This document shows, in pieces, positions 43,298 to 53,152 of a stretch of 60,000 nucleotides of DNA. The notes below the pieces were generated by a model. The model saw only the letters and a list, made by a program, of their open reading frames with translations, had not been told where the DNA came from and did no database searches. The first letter of the stretch is position 1; each line of letters opens with the position of its first letter. This DNA comes from Nymphaea colorata (Eukaryota; Streptophyta; Magnoliopsida; Nymphaeales; Nymphaeaceae), in NCBI RefSeq assembly GCF_008831285.2, contig NC_045138.2, positions 24,091,934 through 24,151,933 on the forward strand, written 5' to 3'. The translations under genes were made by a program, and so were the position numbers.

Positions 43298-43608
43298 TGA
43301 AAATGTGACTGCAACTGTCACTAAATGAATGTACAGTATAAATAGGCACTAAGGCCAAGTAAAAATATAATCTTTATTCAAAATGAATAGAGAATTGTTG
43401 AACATCAGAGTTTCAATGTAAAATGAATAGTTTACATATTTATACAAGAGAAGAGAGGGAAGAATGGACTGAGCTAGCCATTGGGCTATTTCCAACGGCT
43501 CATAAAAGAGCCATTGGGACTAGCCAACAACTAGAACAAAAATATAAAAGAAATAAAGGCAAAAAAAAAAAAACGTAAAACCTAACTAAGGTATCATATT
43601 TTTTAACA
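43298..43608 (-). repeat. 3' LTR of the inner copia element
   Basis: Plus-strand ends are TGAAAATGTGACTG and TTTTTTAACA. The sequence is collinear with 47832-48151, including ATGAATAGAGAATTG and TACAAGAGAAGAGAGGGAAG. Confidence 0.88.
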
Positions 43609-43621
43609 TCCCCCCTTAAAC

Positions 43622-46600
43622 TTATGGTGCTATCACTGAATGTTTATTTAAAAGAAAGTTGAATATGGAAGAACATAGAGTCCTTGTGAAGAAATCAGAC
43701 AAATGGAATTCTAAGGAGACATATGAAAGCTTGATAGTTTTCTTCAAAAATTCTTCACAGACATAGTGACAATCAATGTCTATATGCTTGGTTCGTTCAT
43801 GGAATGTTTGGTTCTTGGCAATGTAGATAGAACTCTTGTTGTCGCAGCACAAATCAATAGATTCTTTTATTCTTGTTCCCATATCAAGGAGCGTTTGAGG
43901 TCCATGGTTGTGGAGGCCATGACTTGATATATTCAGTTTCAATAGAAGAAATAGAGACTTTTTGTTACTTTTTGCACTTCCACGAGATGAGTGATTTCCC
44001 TAAAAAAATGCAAAACCCAGTAGTTGAGTGTCTATCATTTGGATCTCCTTTCCAATCAGCATCAGCATAAGCAATCAATTTTAGAGAGGAAAAAGAAGTC
44101 ATAAATACTCCCTTTTTTATTGTCCCTTTGATGTATATAATGATACAAAGAACAACTCCCATATGAACGGTTGACAAAGCATGCTGAAATTGACTTAATG
44201 TATGAACTACATGAGCAATATCAGGGCGAATGATACTAAGATACATTAAAGATCCCACAAGCTGTCAGTAGGGAGTATGATTGGTAAGAGAAACTCCATT
44301 ATCAATTTTCATTTTGCTTCCTACTACTTCAGAATTTTTCATGATCTTATCATATGTTATATTTGACTTAGCAATAATCTCTATAACAAACTTAGTTTGT
44401 GATAAAAGATAGCTGCTAGTAGAGTATGCAACCTCAATTCCCAAGAAGTACGTTAGAAAACCTAAATCTTTCATTTCAAAACTTTTTTGCAGTAAGTTCT
44501 TACATTTTTTAATTCTTTCTTTGTCACTATCTATAACGATCATGTTATTAACATACAATAAAAGGATTATGATACCTGCAGTAGTATTCATAACAAACAA
44601 AGCAGTGTCACTTAAACATGAATGAAATTCCAATTAGAGATAACAGAGTTAAAATGATCAAACCAAGCTTTAGGTGTTTGTTTGAGGTCGTATAGGGCCT
44701 TCTTAAGTGTAAGAATTTTTTCTTCTGAAAGTGAAAAACCCTATGGTACTTTCATATAAACCTCTTCCATAAGATCTCCATTTACAAAAAATATTCTCAA
44801 CATCCATTTGATAGATATTCTAGTTTTTAATGAATGTTAAAGCAATAAGAGTCCTAATAGTAGTCATTCTAGCTACATGAGCAAATGTTTCCTTATAGTC
44901 AATTCCATGTTTTTGAGTACAACCTTTAGCAACAAATCTGGCTTTATATCTTTCTAGAGATCCATCACTTTTCGTTTTCAACTTGTAAACTCATTTGCAT
45001 CCAATAGTCTTTTTCTTTATAGGTAAAACTTGTATTTCTCATGTTCGAGTTTTTTTCAAGACACTCAATTCTTCTAACATAGCATTCTTCCATAATCATT
45101 CTTGTTTTGTGATTCTCCATAATTTTTGAATCAATTTTCTTTTTCATTAAACTTTATATTCCTTGAAATTATGGTCTTGTCTTTAACTGGATCATAAAAT
45201 TTGTAGTTTCTTGGTGTCTCAATAACCAATGAAGGCACATTCAATATCTTTGAATTTAGTTTGTGAGTCTTGTCATTTAAAACAAAACATTTGCATCTAA
45301 AAATTTGAAGTCTATTGAGATCGGGTTATTTGAACAATTTTTTAAAAGAAATTGTATTATTTAAAACTTTTGAAGGCATTCTATTTATGAGATAAACAGA
45401 AGCAAGGGTTGTTTAAGCCCAAAAGTTTTTTGGTATAGTTTTTACAACAAGAAGAGTTCTTGTTGTTTTTACTATGTGCCAATATTTTCTTTCAAAAAGT
45501 CCATTTTGTTAAGGTATTTTTGGACATGATTTTTGACAAACTATTCCATAGTTTTTTAATAATCTTTTGAATTCATTTTAAAATATATTTACCTTCAGAA
45601 TCAATCCTTAGGATTTTTAGTTTATGTTCAAACTGTGTTTTTACCAAATTTTGAAAGTTTTTGAATACCTCAAAAACTTCAGATTTGAATCTTAGGAAAT
45701 ATATCCAACAATATCTAGTGAAATCATCAATAAATATTGCATAATAAAATAGCTCTCCTTTTGATATAATAGGAGATAACTCTTATACATCGGAATGAAC
45801 AAGTCAAACACCATAGAAAAAAAAAAGTTTCTTTGCCTAAAAGATGAAAATTTCATCTTTTCGTGTATGCAATCATTACATTTAAAGTTCTCGATACAAA
45901 TCATAGATAATTTTTTAATATTTGGATAACCTAATCTTGGATGACAAACATTGATGTTCACATTTTTGATATAGTAACAAAACTTTTTCTTTAGAGATAT
46001 ATAAATTGTTCATGTAGTAAAGGTCTCCCTTTCTAAAACTTTCTCCAATTAATCTCCTGTTTTGGTGTTCCTGCACCAAACATTTATTTGATGCGAAAAT
46101 TATATCAAAACCAAGATATGAAATTTGAGATACATAAGTAAGTTAAGATTAAGTCTACGGACATAACAAACTTTTGGTACAATTGCTTTTCTCCAAATTC
46201 TTTTTCAAAATTTTCACCTCCTTTAACACTCAAAGACATTCCATCAACGATAACTACATTTGACTCTTTTCTTGCTTGTTCAAACTTGATAAAAAATGAT
46301 ATATTAGGTGTCATATAAAATAATGCACCAAAATCTAGAAGCCATTGAATCATACTGGGAGTGTTGGAGGTGGATACCATTGTTGCTAGTGCTCCAAAAT
46401 TTGACTCCTTTATTATGGGTTGAAAAGCCGTCATGATTTGGTTCTATGTTGTGGAGATTGATGCAAGATCATATCCTTTGTTTTGAACATTTGCAACCTT
46501 CCTTTGATCAAATTGTTTAGGGTTGTGTTGCCTACCTTGAGAATATGAAGCTTCTCCTTTGAGAAAATTCCCTCCATAATTTTCTGATTGTCCTTTATTG

Positions 46601-47500
46601 TTGTTTTTCTTCAACTTTGACAACTAGGTCTTATGTGACCCGATTCATGACAAAAGTGGCTAACAACTTTATATTCTCCTTTATTTTGATTTTTAAAATG
46701 AGGGGATATAAAAGATCTAATGTTGTTTCCAGGTCTAACGGCAGCAAAAACTTTTTCTTCTTCTTGTTTAGAAATGAGGACACTCCGTGTCTTTGGATAA
46801 CATTATAGTTTCTTCTCTACTTAGTTTCGTAAGAAGTTCATGAATAAGTGGAGGAGAAGCTAAGGATAAAAGAGCTAACCTTATTTGTTGAAATTTGAGT
46901 CTTGGCCCTTGAAGAAATTGATAATATCTAAATTCATAAACTTCATATCTTCTAATCTCGTGGCATTCACAATCCATTCCTAGTTTAGGACTAATTTTAT
47001 CTAATTCATTTCATACACTATATATAGATTTTCATAAAATAATCTCTTACATTTTTCTTTTATTGTTTGTTATTTTGGGCTTTTTTAATCAATAGATACT
47101 TACGGGCCACATATTTTTGAGTAAACATTCCTTTGAGGTATTCTTATATCCCACTTGCTTTCTCATAGTATATGAGGTTTTGAGCAATTCTAGGTTCGAC
47201 ACTTCCATAAATCAATTCAATTCTTGAGTTTTTGGCTTTCCAATCATCTAGTTTCTTATAATATTCATTCATAGTATTTTATCTTTCTTTCCCATCTAAT
47301 TCATTCACAATCTCATTTTCTGCTTTAGTTAACTTGAGAGAAGGAGAAATGGACATACCTCTTATGAAGCCCCATAAATATTTTCCTTTGATGTGCATCT
47401 CTAAACATTTAGCCTATAGCGTATAGTTAGTTCTATCAAGCTTGTATGGAGCAAGATAGCTTCTACCCTCGATCGAAATTTTGGAGTCGTTGAAATCTAC
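43622..47500 (-). pseudogene. Inner copia gag-pol, degenerate
   Basis: In transcription order on the minus strand: gag remnants (about 47500-46770). Protease region (46434-46105) with WLLDFGALFYMTPN where active members have D-S-G. GAG-pre-integrase/integrase (45961-45692) with HPRLGYPNIKKLS. RT (44633-44265) with YVNNM where the family has YVDDM, then LLSQTKFV. RNase H (44258-43622) with YLSIIRPDIAHVV, YADADWKGD, DRHSTTGFCIFLG and ERTKHIDIDCH. Stops and frameshifts separate all parts, so no enzyme is made. Confidence 0.8.
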
Positions 47501-47831
47501 TTTAGAGTACTAAGTGATATTTTTTGACGTTTTACCAAACAGTTGGTGGATGATAATCAGTTTGGGGTGCAGCAGTGAACCAAGATTAAAACAGCAAAAT
47601 ATTGAGATGTTGTTTTATGATAAGTACCCTTCTTCAGAAGGACAACATAAAGAAATGGAGGATCACTTAGCTTTGGACAGTCTTTAAGACAATTCCACAA
47701 ACAGGTAGTGCCACTTGAGAAATGATATCAACGAACGGGTAGACTTCAAATGATTCAGTCTTCAAAGATAAAACAGAAACCCAACTTTAGAATTCCAATA
47801 AAAAACTAGCCCAAAATTGGCTCTGGTACCA

Positions 47832-48151
47832 TGAAAATGTGACTGCACCAGTCATTAAATGAACATGCGGCAGAAATAGACACTAAGGCCAAGTAAAAAT
47901 TATAATATTTATTCAAAATGAATAGAGAATTGTTATACATCATAGCTCCAATGTACAATGAATAGTTCACATATTTATACAAGAGAAGAGAGGGAAGAAT
48001 GGACTGAACTAGCCGTTGGGCTAGTGATGGCTCATAAAAGAGCCGTTGGGACTAGCCAATAGCTAGAACAAAAAAAAAGAAATAAAATAAAAAAGAAAAT
48101 AAATTGTACAACCTACGGTAAAACCTAACTAAGGTATCCTAATTCTTCACA
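47832..48151 (-). repeat. 5' LTR of the inner copia element
   Basis: The plus-strand start is TGAAAATGTGACTGCACC and the end is ATTCTTCACA, next to GTTTT. The primer-binding site complement GGCTCTGGTACCA lies immediately left of it (47819-47831). Confidence 0.88.
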
Positions 48152-48156
48152 GTTTT

Positions 48157-51033
48157 AAACCATAAATGACTTGACGAGTTTGCACAAATGATAAGGAAAA
48201 TGGGGACCTTTATATTCTTCTCGTTGTTGCATATATACATCCTCAGACAGGTGCCCATTTAAGAATGTATTGTTGAAGTCCCAACTGATGTAATGGCCAA
48301 CCATATTGAGTGATGAGGGCAAAAACAACCAAAACTATTGCTGGTATGACAACTGGGATGAATGTTTCATTATAGTCTACAATGGATTTCTAAAGATATC
48401 CCTTTGCCACAAGAAGAGGTTTGATTGTCCCTTAGGCATTTTTCTTGTGTTTGAACACCCATTTTGAGCCAATGACATTGAAATGATGTATAGGTGGGAC
48501 CAATCGCCATGTCTTATTATCTTGAAGAACCTTAAATTCTTGATCCATGGTTTGTCTCTATTGTGAAACTTGAGCAGCTTGCTTGTAGGTAATGAGTTCT
48601 TTATCAGCTAGACATGTAGATGTCATGGTGATGACGGTTTGGTCTTAAGTGGTCCAATCATGGATCGGGTTGTCATGGAATGGACATGGCACTTAAGTCG
48701 AGAGAGGGGTGTAGGATTAGGACTAGGCTCCCTAGGTTGTGGACTTGGTAATATTGGTATAGGTGTCAAGTTTTGGTTATGATATTCTGCCATGTCTAAG
48801 TGAGAAGGAAGGTCATCATTAATAGGGAGAGCATGGCCCTCATCAATAGGAAGAGCATGGTTTGTATTTTCTAAATTAATTTTTTTTGGCTGACTCAAGG
48901 GGACTAAATCATACTTGTTGGTTAAAGTGGAGGTTGGATTATGTATTGTTTTGGGAGGACTTTACATTTGTTCAAGAGAAGAATACCAGTCTTTGATGTT
49001 CAGCTCTTCAAATGTATTTGATTCACTCCTTTATACTAAAAACCCTAATCAAATACGATAGGGTGAGAGACAAAATATGAGTAATCAGGTGCTTGGCCAA
49101 ATAGACATTCTTATGGAGACATACACTTGTGTAGCTTTGAGGAAGGTAGTTGATTTATAACAAATGTTTTAGTTTGAAATGCCTTGACCCAAAATCTACT
49201 TCCAAGATTAGCATCGTGTAACATAGTTTCAACAATATGTCGATGTTTTTGTTGAGCAAGACCACCTTGTTTCAGTATATGAGGACATGAATACCAGAGA
49301 ACAATTCCACATAATTTAAAATACTACACATATTTATTATTACAAAACTCACCTCCATTATAGACTAAAACATTTTAATGAATTTTCCAAACTTATTTTC
49401 CACTAGAGTCTTGAAATTGAAGAAACAATCATAAACATCAAATATATTTGTCGTAGGAAATAACCAACTAAAACAAGAAAATTTATCAACGATCAACAAA
49501 TAAAAGTGATTTCCTCTGGAGCCAAACATCACTATTTAGTAACGCAAGAGGTTGAGATGCATGAAAACTAGGCAATTTGTAAGATTTGCCAACCTGGCAA
49601 TGTTCACATACTAAGCCTGCTAATGGCTTCTCCTTTATTGAAATAAATATCCAAGAACTAAATTTAAAAATCTTCCCTAAGTAGGCATGCCTTAAGCGTT
49701 GGTGCCAACGTGTGTATGTCTCCTTACTATTTTTTAAGCAAACAAAGGCATATGGTTTTGGATGCATCCTATACAGTCTTGTGTGATTCTTTACTCCATG
49801 AAGCTTGACCTTGTTTATTTCCTAATCCTTTATCAAAGAACAAGTTGGGAAGAACTAAATTATGCAGTTATTATCAGAAGTAAACTTCACTACGGGTAAA
49901 AGTTATTTGATATTCCATGGACATGAAGAGTATTTTTTAATAAAAAGAAGGAATTGCAAACATATGAGTGTTTCTCACCAACAGCATATAAGTGTTGCCA
50001 ATAGTTATTGAACTCTTATCGTGGTATTCTGATTTATTCTCCATTTGAGAGTGAGACTTGGAAATGTTGTTGGTTGTGCCTATGCCTGGATACTAGCAGT
50101 GGTCCTCTTCTCCAACATTCATGGTTGTCAATGCCTTAGAGATATCTCAACACAGCAGACTGTATGTTCTTTGCGTTTGTAGTGTTGACACATGACTGGT
50201 GGTCGTCGACTCTTATTTTGGTTACTCTGATTGTGCCTAAGAATTGATTCTTGACCAGGTCCACGACCCCTTCCATGGATTTGTCCACGACCTCGGTAAG
50301 TATTGAAAGCAACCTGATGATTGTCATTGCTCTTGACAAATTTGGGTTTGAGTAGAGGTAGGTGTCGTTCTTGATTAACAAGTAAATCACATAAATCGGG
50401 AAATGAAGGAATCTTAACAGACCACTCCTATTGTGAGTGTGGCAATAAAACTCTCATGGTCAGAAGATAATTCATTTAATACTATTTACACTAAGTTTTC
50501 TTCTAGAACAATGTACCAACAACTTTCAGGGTGTACCAACAACTTTCAGGGTGTCCAAAAGATATTTAATCTTGTTGAGATACTCATTCACACTCATGTC
50601 TTCCTTTCTTGTGAAGTGTAAGTGCTTTGTAGCATCATAATACGAAGAGGTGATTGTGAGCCGAATGCTTCTCCAAATAAGTCCAGGCCTCTTGCGCAGT
50701 CTCTATATGAATTATTGGACTCAAAACATTGTCGGTAACTGAGGCCATGATCTACCTACGGGCAAGCTGGTCAGACTTTCACCACTTTAGTTAGGCAGGA
50801 TTCACCAACTTCTCACCCTTATCATTGATGAGATATTGAGGAGGAACTTCCTCAGTTTCATCTACAAACGACAATAAGTCTTGAGACACCATAATTGCCT
50901 TCAATTGACTCCTCCAGAATAGACAATTTCTCTGCCCAATTTCACAAAAACAAGACTTGCAATGACATTCTATTGCGTTATAGGTGCAGACGTCACAACA
51001 TCCATAACAGCAATCGAAAGGATGCTTACACAA
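48157..51033 (-). pseudogene. Outer copia: gag, integrase and RT 5' part
   Basis: On the minus strand the gag region (51033-50640) has FWRSQLKAIMVSQDLLSFVD and NPA, typical of copia gag. A Gly/Arg-rich zinc-knuckle region follows (about 50390-50136). Then come GAG-pre-integrase (49767-49486) with YTRWHQRLRHAYLGKI, CEHCQVGKSYKLP and PLALLNSDVW, integrase remnants, and a linker ending MTTRSMIGPLKTKP (48898-48623) that leads into RT. The RT reading is cut at 48157 by the inner element. Stops and frameshifts are frequent. Confidence 0.75.
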
Positions 51034-51048
51034 GTTATGGCTCTAATA

Positions 51049-51139
51049 CCATAAAATTACTTTTGAAGATATGAGAAAAGCTCTTTAAGATTTTCATATG
51101 TTCTCAAAGGCTATACATTGCATATATATGGACACTTTA
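51049..51139 (-). repeat. Truncated 5' LTR of the outer copia element
   Basis: It matches the 3' LTR at 42051-42144 (GAAGATATGAGA..., TTCATATGTTCT, GGCTATACATTG) for about 90 bp. It stops at ACAAG, where Ty3/gypsy RNase H sequence begins. The remaining ~110 bp of LTR is absent. Confidence 0.7.
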
Positions 51140-51140
51140 C

Positions 51141-53103
51141 AAGCTTACTTCTGCCCCCATTCTGACGCTTCCATCAGGTCATTCCAGTTTTGTGGTGTAC
51201 ACTGATGTTTTGGGGATCGGATATGGTTGTGTGTTGATGCAGCATGGCCGTGTAGTGGCTTATGCATCAAGACAGTTGAAGGCCCATGAGCAACACTATC
51301 CCACTCATGATTTGGAGTTGGGAGCAGTTGTGTTCGCATTGAAGATGTGGAGACACTATCTTTATGGTGCAACATTCGAGGTGTTTACAGATCACAAGTC
51401 CTTGAAGTATATATCCTCGCAAAGGATCTCAACTTGAGGCAAAGAAGATGGATCGAATATTTAAAGGATTATGATTTCACCATATCGTATCATCCAGGCA
51501 AGGCGAATGTGGTGGCAGATGCGTTGAGCAGGCATGCCAAGGCGACAATGTGCAGTATGTTGACTCGTTCTTGGACATTATTGCAAGATGTGATAGCTTG
51601 GCAGCCTTACATTTGTGATGAGAACAAGGCAACGATGACAGCCTTGATACAACATCCTTTGATGGAAGAACTTGTAATGAAGCAAAAGGAAGATCCAGAG
51701 TTTGCTAAGAACATGGAAGCAAGCCAGAAGACCGATTCTCTTTGGCATCAAGATGAAGATGGTTCATTGCGGTTTCAGCAGAGATTATGGGTTCCTAGAG
51801 ATGAAGGGGTGAAGCGTCTGTTGCTTGATGAAGCTCACAAATCTAAATTTTTTATTCACTCTGGCAGTACAAAGATGTTTCAGGAGATGAAGAGACATTT
51901 TTGGTGGCCTGGAATGAAGCGTGAAATTGCAGAATATGTGGCAAAGTGCTTAGTTTGCCAACAGGTAAAAGCAGAACATCAGCGGCCAGGAGGCTTGTTG
52001 CAAAGAATCAATATTCCAGTGTGGAAATGGGAAGACATTACGATGGATTTTGTGGTTGGGTTGCCTTATACCAAAAGACAACAGAATGCCATATGGGTGA
52101 TTGTTGATCAACTTACGAAGTCCGCTCACTTTCTGCCAATCAGAATTAGTCAGTCTTTGGAAAGTCTCGCAGAGTTATATATTGGCGAGATAGTAAGATT
52201 GTATGGAGTGCCAAAGTCTATCATTTTGGATCGAGATCCACATTTTACTTCTAGGTTTTGGGGGCAATTACAGAAAGCATTGGGTACCAAGCTTAAGTTG
52301 AGCACAGCGTTTCACCCCCAAACTGATGGGCAGTTTGAGAGGACCATTCAGACTTTAGAGGACACGTTGCGTGCATGTGTCTTAGAATGGAAAGGAGAAT
52401 GGGACAAACATGTGAAATTGGCAGAATTTGCATATAATAACAGTTACCACTCTAGTATTGGGATGACGCCTTTTGAGGCTTTGTATGGAAGGCCTTGCAG
52501 ATCGCCAACTTGTTGGACCGAATTGGGTGATGGTAAGATCGAAAACCCTTTAGTATTGCAACACTACACCGACCAAGTGCTATTGATAAGGAAAAAGTTG
52601 TTGACTGCTCAGAGCAGACAGAAAAGTAGAGCAGACAGAAAAGTTGTGCTCACATTCGTCGTAGAGAATTGGCTTTTGAGGAGGGTGATCATGTGTTTTT
52701 AAAGATTTCTCTTGCTAAAGGTGTTTTTCGCTTTGGTGCGAAGGGAAAATTGAGCCCGAGGTTCGTAGGACCTTTTGAGATATTAGAGAAGATTGAAGAG
52801 GTGGCATACAGATTGGCGTTACCACTAGATTTGAGTCACGTTCATGACGTCTTCCATGTTTTCATGCTTCGAAAATACGTACCAGATCCGACACATGTGA
52901 TTGATTTTCAAGGTATTCTAGTACAAGATGATTTGACAATGGAAGAACAACCCATTAGAATTGTGGATCATCGAGAGCAAGTGCTTCGCACTAAGAGAAT
53001 TCCGTTGGTGAAAGTGGAATGGCAGTACCATGGGTTGAAGGAGAGTACATGGGAACCTAAGGAGGACATGCAGAAGAGATATCCACACTTGTTCTTGCAT
53101 TGA
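51141..53103 (+). pseudogene. Gypsy RNase H - integrase - chromodomain, frameshifted
   Basis: RNase H (51141-51590) has [28 protein letters not shown] and TDHKSLKYI. Integrase (to about 52600) has an HHCC zinc region ending AKCLVCQQ, catalytic Asp in TMDFVVGLP, Asp in LDRDPHFTS and Glu in TDGQFERTIQTLED. The C-terminal part (52669-53103) has VFHVFMLRKYVPDP and the chromodomain. Breaks: a lost G near 51421 compared with the second copy at 59323, and a 17-bp tandem duplication at 52611-52644 that shifts the frame just before the C-terminal domain. Confidence 0.85.
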
Positions 53104-53152
53104 TGTATGATCTAAATTTCGAGGACGAATTTTTTTTTTATGGAGGGTAGGA

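Larger units (their letters stand above)
43298..48151 (-). mobile_element. Inner Ty1/copia retrotransposon (4854 bp), TSD GTTTT
   Basis: The LTRs are at 43298-43608 and 47832-48151, flanked by an identical 5-bp duplication GTTTT (43293-43297 and 48152-48156). On the minus strand the 5' LTR is followed at once by primer-binding site TGGTACCAGAGCC (complement of initiator tRNA-Met), and the 3' LTR is preceded by polypurine tract TTTAAGGGGGGA (43609-43620). The two LTRs differ at roughly one site in ten by eye, so the insertion is old. It sits inside the RT region of the outer copia element. Coding sequence is broken throughout. Confidence 0.88.
42051..51139 (-). mobile_element. Outer Ty1/copia retrotransposon, degenerate and split
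   Basis: On the minus strand it runs from a truncated 5' LTR (51139-51049) through a primer-binding site TGGTATTAGAGCC (near 51048), gag, integrase and the start of RT (to 48157). The inner copia element interrupts it (48151-43298), after which it continues with the rest of RT and RNase H to a 3' LTR at 42251-42051. The two LTRs share CATATGAAAATCTTA-type sequence and GGCTATACATTG. The outermost part of the 5' LTR is missing where gypsy sequence abuts it at about 51140. Many stops make it inactive. Confidence 0.75.
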
